Positions 52,701 through 62,476 of a DNA stretch of 64,000 nucleotides are shown here, in pieces. The stretch is from Pterobdella sp. o SKG-2022. Its lineage: Eukaryota > Annelida > Clitellata > Hirudinida > Piscicolidae. The position numbers and the translations under genes were made by a program. Under the pieces are notes generated by a model. That model had not been told where the DNA came from. It saw only the letters and a list, made by a program, of their open reading frames with translations, and ran no database searches. Numbering within the stretch: position 1 is the stretch's first letter; each line of letters opens with the position of its first letter. The stretch lies in NCBI GenBank assembly GCA_964035795.1, contig OZ038323.1:8161227-8225226 (forward strand). The letters are read 5' to 3'.

Positions 52701-55700
52701 TTCAATATTTTTGCAATAGTTTTAGGGATAGAAATTTTTTAAAATATTTTTATTTCACTTGTTGAGACTTGTAACACGACATGTGCTCACAACATTATTA
52801 CACCAAAAACAAAATCAAATTGAAAATAAGAAAGCTAGATCATACCACACACTCCAACATAAAACTCCACACAACACAAATTTCAACAACACACCACACA
52901 CAACACCACACCCAACACCAAATCTCTACACCACACCACAACACCACTCCTATGTACTAATGAGAAGCAAGCAAAATAAAATTCTTCATAAATGAGAAAC
53001 AAATATATTAGACCAAATTCCATCAAACACATCATTTTCGATTCAATATCAACAAAAAACACTAAAAACAAAAAAAAAATAAACAAAAAAATTGTCAACA
53101 AAACTCACATCAACATCACATTAAACACACAACAACAACGAAAATAACAAAAAACCAAAGGTAAACAGCGACAAACAAAGCACTGCAGAAAAATTCATTC
53201 TCCCGTAGTGGTTTAGTATACTCCACCAACTCCACCACACTAACAATACACCACCTCGCTCAATGAGGCGTGATTTAGGCCCCTCCCACCTTCCACGTGA
53301 TTAAGTGACGTCACAATCTCGTTAGAAGATGACTCACTTTGAAGCCGGGTGGATGGATGGAAAGGTTAATGAATGGATAGATGAATGGGTGGATAGATTG
53401 ATGAATGGATGGATGAATGAGTGAATGGATTTATGAATGGGTGGATAGATTGATGAATGGGTGGATGAATGGAGTTAAGGACGAAGAGATGGATGAGGGG
53501 ATAAATGAATGAATAGTTGGATCACTTATTTATTGTTGTAGTCTTTAAGGAAGACTTAAATTTAAATTTTCAAAAAATCATAAAATGAATAAAGCAATGA
53601 ATGCGTATAGATACATTGAAAAATTAATGGATGAATGCTTGGGTGCATGGATGAATGGATAGATAGATGGATGAATTGATAGAAGGAATGGATGAGTTAG
53701 ATGTATGGGATGGGTGCGTGGGCGCATGAATAGATTAAAGAAATACAAAAAATAAATGAATAATATGTATGGTTGAGGAGTTATGGTAAGATAATTAATG
53801 GATTCGTTATATGCATGAATGCTCCCCTCTGAAGAGAAAGATGATGCTAGTTGGGAATGTTGCCGAAATGAGTGATGTTAATTTTTTATAGATCTGTGAT
53901 TTATATGTCTTTGGTTTCAGGTTGCTATTAATTATCGCGGTTTTAAATGTTTTGTGTTGAAAGTTTTTTACATGTGAGTTTTAAATATAATGAGTGATTT
54001 TGAGTTCTAATTAGTTCAAGTTCGTTCACCCTAGCAGTTGATTAAAAAGTCTTCGTTAAGAAAATCGATTTTTTTTCCCGTAAGTGCCATTTTTTCTTCT
54101 GTAAGCATTAAAAGAGTCTGTTAACGTTTTTTCAATATTTCAAACTCATATTTCAATATTAAAAATGCGCGAAAAGTCTGAATGTGAAGTATTATAAACA
54201 AGCATATGTTGAATGAATTCTCAACACGAGTTGAAATTTTTCCAAAACAAGTTTCAAAATTAAAAGATTTCATCTTCAAAATTCCAGTCTTATTTCTAAA
54301 TTGTGTTTGATGTTGAAAAATTGAAAAATTTTTCAAACCTAACGTAACATAAATTTATAATTACATAATGTTTAAAACATAGCAAGAAAACTGGTTTGTT
54401 TATCTTTTTTGTGGCTTTAATGTGTAAGCAATACGTTAAAAATACTTCAAACCTCTCTATTGTTACGTTTTCAAAGAATTGAATTAGGGAAAATTGAGAG
54501 AAAAAGTGCTTAATCTCATAAATAGTAGATTATAGAGGCGTCAACTCGAAAAAATTGCGATGAAAAAACAGTGAAATTGTTCGCTGAAATTATTTGCAAT
54601 AGCATAACATTTGTGGTTGGTTAAATGCGTGTTCAAAAGTTTTTTTATGATTAGGAGACTGTTATTTACGACCTTCTTTCAGAAGAGCGTTATCCTATTT
54701 GAAATCCCACAATTCAATCTTACGAAAATTTTCTCTCATGCAAAAATCTTATTTATTTCTAGAAATTTCTTGCCACTTTTACATACATATTCCAATCAAA
54801 TAGTGTTTACAGTTTTATGGATTTATATGAGAAGCTTTGACAGGTGACATTTTGTTCAAAACCCATGCTAAGCATGACAGCCATATAGAATAAAAATTCT
54901 GTTCTCATGCCTGGGCATAATGACATTTTGAATACAGTTCTAACGATGCTAAGTTTTTCTCTCGTTTTCTTTTAATACAATAAAAACTTTCAAGTGATAT
55001 AGAGCCGTCAAGAACTCAAATTTTACTATATTGATAAAAGTATTCATGATTTCAATTTATTTATTTTATTTTCAATGATTATTTCAAAGCTTTCTTATGC
55101 TCCAATCACGAAAATTTATAACAAATATTATTTTTTCATTTATTTTATCCGAATTATTTTTCTCAAGTGCTCTCAAACACACCTCATTTATCAAAAAACT
55201 TTCGGCTTGCATTAATTGGTCTTGAAAAAATCTTTGACCATTACTTTAAATAACAAAAAGCTCTAATTGAGGACGTGTTGAAGTTTATTCAAAATATTAG
55301 TAATTCAAAAATGTTAAAACTCAATTTAATACAAGGTGAAAAATTCCATATTTCATCTTCAAAGTTCAAAAAAACAAATCAAACATTTTTATCAACTGAC
55401 CAGCACGAAGCATTTCATAAGTTCACATTATCAAGTAAGGTGCAAAAAGAATGAAATTCAAAAAGAAAATATCAGTCTGTCCTGAAAACAATTAAAAAGA
55501 TGACTTCCGATGCATTTAATATTTTTGTTTAAAAATTTTTCATAAAATACAATGCCAAAAAGTACAATGAAATATCGTAAAATAAAAACCAATACTGTAA
55601 AATAAAACAAAAATCGTAGAAAACAATACAATACAATAAAATACACCCCAATAAGACACAATACATTATAACAAATCTTACCACAATACATTATGGATTC

Positions 55701-58700
55701 TAATTATACAATTTTACGAACACTAAATAAGCGAAATTATTGTTGTAGTTACAGAAAGCCGATTAGATTTATATGACAAGAGTTTCAGCAGACCCCACAC
55801 TTGTGCCTACAGATAAACTTATCAAACGGTCATTCTTCATCGCTTATAAATCATACTCGAGTTATTGAAAAATAAATCTGTGCCTTTTCTAGAGGGCCTC
55901 AATGTGTTTTCAGCAGTTAATTTTTCGAAATTTTTACGTTAAGTTAGATTTTTTGATAAATTTATTTAAATATACTCTGTTTATTATTAAGAAGCAATTT
56001 TCTTTGAAGTTTTTGAACGTAAGGGCGTTTGATGTGAGGTATTGAATGATTTTCCCGTTTTAAACTGTAGAGATTAAACACAGTTTCCATGGGTGCTTTT
56101 TGAAGCATCAACAATAACTTTAAAAATCAATCACCGAACCTTCAAAATCAAAGTATAAAAATAAACACAGCAATCAGTGATTATAAACCGACTAAATTTC
56201 AAGTTGAGTGCTGATTGGCGTTGAAAAAGCATGCTGACAATATTTAAACATACCAGTGTTTGTTCTCTTGAGTACCTTATGCGCATGTATGCTTGGTTTT
56301 ATTATTATTATTATTGTTTTTATTACTGTTGTTGTTATTATTATTTTTGTTATTTTTTTTGTTTGGCGTCTTTTTCGTCTCCTGTACATGATGTTAGACG
56401 ACAAATTTTCTTATGATACTTTTGTACTTTTTGATTTCAATGTCTTTCCATTTTTCATTGATTCTCTCTTTCATTGTGGCTATGTAAATGTTGTGTTTAT
56501 GTGGAGAACAATTTTATGATAATACTTGCTCCAGAATTTATTTTTCTATTGTTTTTGGGAGTATTAATGTCTGGTGTTCGTTTTGATTGAAGCTAAACAG
56601 TTTTTAATTGAGTTGTGGAAGAACTTTGAAGAAGTATATCATTCGATAAGAGGCACGGAAGAGCATCTGGTAGAATTAACAGGGAAAACTCTATTTACAT
56701 TATGATGGTGTAGACAAATACTGTTATATAGATTAAATTACATTATTATATATAAGAAATATGCTTCAGATGATGGAAATGAAAATAAAAATTATTCAGA
56801 GTCTTTGATAATGGGATTATATAAGTTGAAGTTTTACGTTTATATTGAAGTTTTTAAAATCATTTTTTATTAAATTGAATAAAAATTTAAGTAATTTTTT
56901 TTTGGTGTTTTAAGTATAGTATTTAAAATATTTTTCAAGATGGCATTTTTATCGTGGTTTTATATTTCTTTCAAGTACCGCTGGTCGTTTTAATATTTGT
57001 TCAAAAACGTCGCATTTATAAATTGGCAGAAATCTTATGTTGTTTTTAAATATTTGTAATAAAGCTCTCATGAACGAGACTTTTATAAAGCAAATATATG
57101 AACGAACTTTTCTTCAAATACGTCATTCATCTGAACGTGATCATATTTTCCACCCAAGATATTTTCTTCCATGTCTTAAAAGTTATTTTCGTTTCTTTTA
57201 TCAATTTCCAAACATTTTGTCAGTTTTGAGCGTTTCAGTTGACGAAAAATGTCAGTAGAATTCAATAAGCGTTGTGGCGTCTTAAATGTGTTTGTGTGTG
57301 TTGATTCTTATTTGAAGTTTCTAGACTGCAGGAAGGAGCTTAGAATGAATTCCTTTAGTTCTTATCGCCGCGCCATTTTGTTTGAAATTCAAAAGTAAAC
57401 TCAATTATTTTGGGGCAGTTTATCTAACGAGTGATTCAATTTGTTTCCGTTACAAAGACACAAAACGAATTTAGTTTTGAAATATTTTTCTATTTTATGC
57501 GAAAAATTCATGAAAGATTTTATAATTTTTAGTTTCAATGCATTATTCACTGGATTAAAATTTTTCGACTAAATTGTTGGAATTTTTTAAAATTTTTATA
57601 CCTTTATCAACTTTTTTATGGGCCGACTTGAATTAAGAACCTTTACGCACAAAATATTTTTATAATTCAATGTCACAAATTATTATTGAAAATTTTATCA
57701 AACTTTGTTATTTTTTAACGTTTTCAGTCTTTTCAAATCTAAAATCAAAATGCTGGAAAAATTTTCTATTCTATTTTTCAAACATTACTCAACTCTATTC
57801 TAGCATGCATTAGAAGCACATCGTAAATATAATAAAATGAATTAAGTTCTATCGAAGTTTTAATCAACTACTATATTTAAAATTCATGAATATTGAAAAA
57901 ACGGACAAGATTGTTGAGAATGTTAAAGATAATGCTAGGCGACATACTAAAAGGGACGGGCAAGTTTGTAATTTGAAATCCTCTGTCATTATTTCATTCA
58001 TCACAAGCAGAATAAACCTCTAGTAGAAAAGCTTTTATTAGTTCAGAAGAATTTCAAAAGTCTTGAAAAGTTTTTTGGTTTGTACATTATTTAATACAAT
58101 CAAGATAAATTGAACCTTAGATACTACATTTTAAAAAGTTTTCCTTAAAATATATATAATCCTAACCCTTTAGAAATAATCCTGAATATCATATATTCCA
58201 GAAATTTTTGAGAGGTATAACTTGTATAAAATTTTTAAAAAATTTCAGCTACGTATTCTGCAAGTTTCTTGTTAGGTTCAAAACTCATAAGATCATTTAA
58301 AATACGTGAGAAATTCAGAATGGCATTGAAATTTGCAAATCTTTAATAAACATTAATAGGAATAATAAAAAACTCAAAGAATTAAAAAGTAAACAAAACA
58401 AAATTTTTGATAAATTTTCAACAAAAGGTGTTGTGAAAAAGTTTCAGAACTAACAACTCAAAACACTAGTGAGCTCAGAACAAATTATGCCCGGTCTCAT
58501 ATGGTGCTAAAATATGGCTTGCAAAACAACAATTTAGACCAAAACAACAGTCAAGTGTATTTTTTAGAATAATTAATGCTGTTTTTTAAAAATATTTTTT
58601 GTGAAAAAGAATTTTAAAAATGAAATGTTAAAAAATGTTTCGAACGGTAGGATCAATCCTTTTTTATCCTTCTGAGAAAAAATAAATTCTAAATCATTTC

Positions 58701-61700
58701 ATTAATGAATTTTCAAAAATTCCCAAAGCTTAAATGTTAAATTCGTCATATTTTCAGTTCCAATTGTCAAAAGCACATTGATGAACTTGGAAGTTATGTA
58801 AAAAGTTTCTCACGGTCATAGTCCATTTTTTGTAGCTCTACACATTTAGATTAACTCAACTACAAAGTAGCTATTTATTTTTTTACATTATATAAACAAA
58901 AATTGAATTAGAAAATATTTCTTTAGTAAAAAAAAACAAGGAGTTAATTTATATTAAAGGCAATTTTTTAGTAGCATAAATGTGTTTTAGGGGATCCCAT
59001 GTAATAAACACTCTTGCTAAATTAATGTAAAGATATTCCCACATATATCATTCTATACGGTGGAAAAACAATTCAAAAGCTTTACAAAGCATTGGAGAAT
59101 AAAACGTATTATTTCAGCACGCTGAAGAACCCGATAAAAATTATAGCGCCTTGAGAAATGAATGCTTCAGATTGCCTACCATTTGTTATATAACAGTCTA
59201 GCTACATTAACAAGGGACTGATGAATGAATTGTTTCCATCGAATCGATACTATGAAAGAATATAGAAATAATTGAGCAGGAAAACACTATAAATGTGAAA
59301 TTTTAAGAACAAAATTATGTCCAAATATAGAAGAGTTTCAGGCATAAGGCTTAAAGAAGCTTTTCTTTCAAAATTGAATTTAAAACGTACGTGTTTTTGC
59401 ATGTGTTGTTGGGACTACATAAGTTGAGAAGTTAAATACGTGATACAAATGGAAGCAAAAAAGTAGAAAACAAATTAATTATAAAAAATATAGATTGAAA
59501 ATGCCAAAATTTACAAAAAATTCAAAATGAATGAAAGATTTATCTGGCAATTTATTTCTGAAAGACCCGCTGAGAGACGAAAAGCGTGCGGATAAAATGA
59601 AGAATCAATGAAAAATTCTGTGAAAAAACAGAGGCGATTGAAGTGATGAGTGTAGTGTTCAGTATGGCTTGATGGATGCAGATAAGAGGGTTCAATGCTG
59701 TCTGACGTTAGCATTCCTTGGGTGCAAGTTTTGACGGATGGATAGATGGGTGAATGGAGTGATGGAAAGATGAATGGAAGGATGGATGGATGTAAGGAAT
59801 TATAAATTGATTGATTAATTGATAGATGGTGCGATAAATAAATAAAAATATTATTCATTAAATTTTAAAAATTGAAGATGATTAAATTTTATATCAAAGA
59901 TGACGTGTTGTGGAAATGGATGGTTGGGGAGGATTGATGGCTGAATAGATAGATGGAAAAAATGAAAGATGATGGATCGACAGTTTGATAGATCAAGAGA
60001 TGAAAGAAACAAGATAATTAGTAGGAAATTTATAGAAGTGATGGGTGAATAAAGATGCAAATTGGTGAAAAATGTTAAAATAATTCAATCGTACATTGGT
60101 CGAGAGCTTCGCTTAATTAAAAAATAATATTGAAAGAAAATTGAAGTTTAAGTGAAGTAGTTAAAAGTTTGTACAAAAATAGTCAGATGATGAAAGATGT
60201 GGAATCTGCAAGAAGAAAAATGATCAAAGGAGTCAAAAGTAATTAATATGAACAGGGATGAAAATAGAAAAAACCATCCAACTAAACCTTTTGGAGAAAT
60301 ACAAATTTAAATGTTCTACACAAAATAACAAAATCAGACGAAGAAAGAAGAAAAAAGATATGATTAAAATTTTATATAACATACATAAACCAATAGAGAA
60401 ATATATGACAAATGAAGAGTGTTTGAAACTATTTGAAGAAATTTCATAGATTATATTGACGGCTATATGATTGATTGTGAGATTCTTCGTAAAACGACAT
60501 AACCGATGGAAGCTTTATAAATGAGTCACTCTTGCATGATGGAATGTATGAATAAAAAATAAACAGATCAATACTTTTGACATACACTTGAGTCAAATGA
60601 TGTTGGATTGATTAATGGTGGTCGGATGGATAAATGAGGACGGGATGGTTGATGAAGGAATGATGAATAACAACTGGAATGAGCTTTGTTTTGAATAGAC
60701 TGATAAGATAATGTAAATATTATCAAACTGCGCTGAAGCATTTAAAAAGTTGTAGATTTTCATGGAGTCTCTTCTTCCTTTTCTTCTTCCTCTATTTTTT
60801 GCACTACTCTATTCCTTAGGTCTATTATTTTCCTTTTAGCTTAAACTTTTTATTGCTTTTTTTTCTTTTTTTTCTCACCCACATTTTCTTTATTTTTTAT
60901 TTTTTTCTTTTTTTTTTATTTTTTTTAGTATTTATTTGAGATCATTAGCAAAAAGATGAATGAAGCTGTATTAATTAAGAAATGTGCCATTAATATTCCT
61001 CAAATATCAAGAAACTCCATTTTTCATTGTTCGCTTAAGAAGCGTTTATGTTCGGCTGTTGTTTATTTTGTGCTTTTTACCATCTTTATATTACTTTTTT
61101 GAGTTATTTTATGGCTTTTTACTTTGTGTTTGCGTGTCTATTTACACGCATGGAAGACTCGACTGCATATCACAAACGATCTCCCGCCAGCGTTCATGAT
61201 TGAAGATCTATTAGCGATGATAAATAAGATAATGACATCTAGTGTAAAACTGAGCATTGTTAATTTGAAAAAATGGACACTTGATTGCTGAAACTATGAT
61301 AATTATACAATGTAATGAATCAAGATATTTGATATTTCAAACAAAAAGTCTTTTAAGGCGATTTGCATCTGCGGAGCTAATGATGTTTCTGAAAGAAAAA
61401 TGGAAAAAACTTATCAAAAAGTTGGAAATGAAAAATCCTTCATATAAAATAAAATGGAAACCCCTCAAATCTTGTGAGAGATTGTTTGAACGCTTTTCTT
61501 TTCTACAATTTATCATTGCTCTATACAAAAAAAACTTTATTTATGAGGAAATAGTTTATTTTTATACAAAAAAAAACAGAAAAAAAGAAAATTTATTTTT
61601 TCTAAAGATGGATATGAATTTATATAACCTTTCTAAATATTATTTTTTTTTTCATTTTTTGAAACGACTTAAAACTTTATAGTTTTAAGATTTCCGCGAA

Positions 61701-62476
61701 AAACATTTTCCTTATTTTATCATTAAAATAAAAATATAAAAATTATATAAAAATATCTTACTTACCAAACTCGCCAACAGGGGTGCCGGGCCAACTGTAC
61801 TATGTCAAAAACTCCTTTGTAAACGATTACTCCATCTTATTCACCCTCCCTCTCCAACACCATATGACGAAAGCTTACTTCAATTGGGCTAACGAAGGGC
61901 CCATAGCGGTTTGTGACCATTTTTGCTTTATGTTTATTAAATATGTTATTAGTTTTGCGAAATGTTTTCTACTTTGCAGAAGTAATTTTTATTTTTAGAA
62001 TGATTGAATTTTCTGTATAACTTGGATATTGTCAATTTCCTTGTTTATATTAACATTCGCACAAAGGTTCATTGAAGAAAAAATGCACAAAACTCATTGA
62101 TAAACTAAATTACATTATCAAGTTTTTGATAATCGGAATAAAAAAAATATTCTACTTATTCACCAAATGAAGTTATGGCTGAGACAAATTATATAAAAAA
62201 ATCACTTTTTGGTGAAATTAACTTTTAATTAAATGCTAATGCAACTTCCCGTCAAAAAAATTGAAAACATAAATAGATAGCTATTTCAACTCTTCTCTGC
62301 TGCTCATTCCCTAATAATTTTATTACTATTACCAACTTGAACTTTATAGCTTACCCTACCCGCCTTCTCCCACTAGCTCTTCTACAACCTCAGCGTGTCC
62401 ATATCGGACCCTCACGCCATGTTGACCCCCCACTTGTCCATCCCTCCTTCAGGCGTCGTTCCCAACAAAACTTCAT
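23246..62476 (+). CDS. RYK: RYK/Derailed-family Wnt co-receptor, first three coding exons (partial)
   Basis: RYK proteins are single-pass receptors with an extracellular WIF domain that binds Wnt and an atypical, catalytically impaired tyrosine-kinase-like domain. They act in axon guidance and cell polarity. Coding exons 23246-23348, 61781-61908 and 62377-62476 join in phase (1, 0, then 1 open) to give 110 residues plus one base. Residues 1-19 are a signal peptide ending near SSYA. Then comes FNLYLNESETRRLYGVPGQL followed by YYVKNSFVNDYSILF, which aligns gap-free with the RYK motif containing LGLDAELYYVR. Next are FNWAN and YNLSVSISDPHAM, matching the FTWHA and YKLGF blocks, and PPSGVVPN matching the EVPR segment. 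ELYYV-type sequence favours RYK over the secreted inhibitor WIF1. The transmembrane and kinase exons must lie right of the window. The first coding intron is 38.4 kb. Confidence 0.9.
24641..24730. repeat. 20-bp minisatellite with alternating units
   Basis: Four and a half copies of attttattttRgtttaaatg follow each other without a gap, and the R position alternates A, G, A, G. The true period is therefore 40 bp. Partial homology begins slightly upstream at about 24632. Confidence 0.9.
24924..24940. other. Perfect 7-bp hairpin
   Basis: AAGCGGT-TAT-ACCGCTT is an inverted repeat with a 3-nt loop. It lies in a slightly GC-richer patch (24740-24960) that carries no recognised gene. Confidence 0.4.
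26560..26905. repeat. Cryptic CA/ACAT simple-sequence region
   Basis: The plus strand is rich in A and C with scattered (CA)n, ACAT and CATACA motifs and few long perfect runs. No coding potential was recognised. Confidence 0.6.
27942..27963. promoter_or_regulatory. E-box plus CRE module, copy 1
   Basis: CACGTG at 27942-27947 and palindromic TGACGTCA at 27956-27963 lie in the RYK intron. These match bHLH and CREB/ATF consensus sites. Function is inferred from sequence alone. Confidence 0.35.
28010..28081 (+). other. tRNA-like sequence or SINE head with Pol III B box
   Basis: TCGGG-TTCGAAT-CCTGA at 28059-28075 is a complete T-arm: a 5-bp stem with one G-T pair and the canonical 7-nt loop. 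It contains the B-box GGTTCGAATCC. No 5' acceptor strand complementary to TCCTGAC is found about 70 bases upstream and the A box is unclear, so this is not a functional tRNA gene. A tRNA-derived SINE remnant is most likely. Confidence 0.4.
31330..31600. repeat. ACA/CAA-rich, G-poor tract
   Basis: Degenerate (CAA)n and (ACA)n on the plus strand with very few G. It leads into the AAT and CAT arrays downstream. Confidence 0.6.
31749..31796. repeat. (TAA)16 microsatellite
   Basis: A perfect run of about 16 TAA units, preceded from about 31604 by degenerate ATA/ATAA repeats. Confidence 0.9.
31880..31965. repeat. (CAT)n degenerate microsatellite
   Basis: Imperfect CAT/TCA triplets with CAC, CAG and TTC substitutions, about 85 bp. 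Confidence 0.75.
33225..33340. repeat. (CATC)n tetranucleotide repeat
   Basis: Imperfect CATC/CATT tetramers. A plus-strand open frame full of Ile-His-Pro-Ser here is a product of the repeat, not a gene. Confidence 0.8.
36991..37061 (+). other. tRNA-like remnant with A box
   Basis: TAGTGGTTAGAGC at 36998-37010 reads like a tRNA D-arm/A box. A weak B-box-like stretch (GATAGGACTCC) follows at a suitable distance. ACTCCA...TGGAGT at 37042-37061 can form a hairpin. Probably a decayed SINE head. Confidence 0.3.
40589..40653 (-). other. Exon-like unit with stops in all frames
   Basis: A very good acceptor (TTTTTTTTCAG, AG at 40655-40654) and a very good donor (GATGAG|GTGAGA) bound 65 bases. All three frames contain a stop. 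It could be a non-coding or untranslated-region exon, for instance of a transcript antisense to RYK, or a chance pair. Confidence 0.2.
43299..43352 (+). other. tRNA-like remnant with A box
   Basis: TTAGTTGCTTAGAGC at 43299-43313 closely resembles the A-box remnant at 36998. The downstream GTGCGAAAATCC is a degenerate B box. Probably a decayed SINE head of the same kind. Confidence 0.25.
45756..45914 (-). CDS. PKC last coding exon (V5 tail)
   Basis: Acceptor TCTACAG opens SNPRSCENFDKHFTR, and the exon ends NPNFNAFIY with TGA at 45758-45756. It encodes the V5 region with the turn motif and the hydrophobic motif, sites that stabilise the kinase once phosphorylated. Confidence 0.87.
   Translation of the reverse strand, partial: SNPRSCENFDKHFTRAPIRLTPVDMPLLEVNMRGDEFNHFSYVNPNFNAFIY
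45756..46310 (-). CDS. Protein kinase C, conventional type, C-terminal two exons (partial)
   Basis: PKCs are Ser/Thr AGC kinases activated by diacylglycerol and, in conventional forms, calcium. Exons 46310-46167 and 45914-45756 join in phase 0 to give 100 residues plus stop. The first holds the end of the kinase C-lobe (LLTKDPRERLACG, INWTKLE) and the start of the AGC tail (QPPFKPPV). The second has ENFDKHFTR, the turn motif LTP and the hydrophobic motif FNHFSYVNPNF. ENFDK, REVQPPFKP and FSYVNPxF are closest to the alpha/beta/gamma group as I know it, while the delta/epsilon groups differ at these points. Both phosphorylation motifs are intact. The exons lie antisense in the RYK intron. The kinase core, C2 and C1 exons were not seen upstream. 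A 200-N gap begins 227 bases away. Confidence 0.85.
46167..46310 (-). CDS. PKC penultimate coding exon
   Basis: 48 codons, phase 0, ending at donor GTT|GTGAGA. The acceptor ATAAAAAG at 46311 has a poor pyrimidine tract, but the exon starts at LLTKDP, where the family's exon also starts. Earlier exons are not in view. Confidence 0.82.
46538..46737. other. Assembly gap, 200 N
   Basis: Exactly 200 unresolved bases, a length that suggests a placeholder rather than a measured size. The order and orientation of sequence on either side rest on scaffolding. Confidence 0.99.
51800..51865. repeat. (GATG)n tetranucleotide repeat
   Basis: GGATGGATGGAT runs followed by (TTGA)n-like units. Confidence 0.85.
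52790..53160. repeat. AC-rich, G-poor simple-sequence tract
   Basis: Degenerate ACA, CCACA and CAACAC motifs on the plus strand with scarcely any G, ending in CAA and AAC repeats. Open frames on both strands here come from the repeats. Confidence 0.65.
53294..53336. promoter_or_regulatory. E-box, CRE and AP-1 cluster (module copy 2)
   Basis: CACGTG at 53294-53299, GTGACGTCAC at 53305-53314 and TGACTCA at 53330-53336 lie within 43 bp, in a locally GC-richer patch (about 53200-53350) flanked by simple repeats. A candidate intronic enhancer of RYK. Confidence 0.35.
53345..53720. repeat. Degenerate (GATG)n minisatellite
   Basis: Two blocks (about 53345-53522 and 53610-53720) of GGATGGATGAAT-type units with many variants, separated by A+T-rich sequence. 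Confidence 0.8.
56296..56362. repeat. (TTA)n/TTG-rich triplet repeat
   Basis: TATTATTATTATTG and related triplets. They create spurious Ile- and Phe-rich frames on both strands. Confidence 0.75.
59735..59985. repeat. Degenerate (GATG)n repeats
   Basis: GGATGGAT and AGATGG units interrupted by A+T-rich stretches. The minus-strand frames here read as Ser-Ile-His-Pro repeats and are not genes. Confidence 0.75.
61781..61908 (+). CDS. RYK: RYK coding exon 2 (WIF domain)
   Basis: Acceptor GCCAACAG|GG completes Gly35, then VPGQLYYVKNSFVNDYSILF and onward to ANEGPIA. The donor is GCG|GTTTGT. The exon has 42 whole codons. An ATG-initiated open frame covering this region is a fragment of this exon running into the intron. 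Confidence 0.9.
62377..62476 (+). CDS. RYK: RYK coding exon 3 (WIF domain)
   Basis: Acceptor TCCCACTAG opens LFYNLSVSISDPHAM and the exon ends SGVVPNKTS plus one base before donor TCAT|GTGAGT. It contains the N-glycosylation sequons YNLS and PNKTS. No following RYK exon with the required phase was found before 64000. Confidence 0.88.

Larger units (their letters stand above)
23349..61780 (+). other. RYK: 38.4-kb first coding intron of RYK
   Basis: GT at 23349-23350 and AG at 61779-61780. It holds the antisense PKC exons, an assembly gap, three tRNA-like remnants, minisatellites and long simple-sequence tracts, listed separately. Otherwise it is A+T-rich with no recognisable plus-strand exon. 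Open frames of 60-133 codons in it lack splice context or domain similarity. Confidence 0.75.

Noticed and set aside
59511..60060. Minus-strand frames with Ser-Ile-His-Pro repeats
   Set aside because: Translation of GATG tetranucleotide repeats.
61281..61682. 133-codon plus-strand open frame just before RYK exon 2
   Set aside because: Lys/Phe-rich from A+T-rich DNA, no recognised domain, stop before the exon and no splice link to it. A small independent gene cannot be excluded but has no support.
46738..61780. Kinase-core exons of PKC
   Set aside because: Looked on the minus strand for catalytic-loop, DFG and APE-region coding; nothing convincing was seen. A profile search could still find a short or diverged exon.
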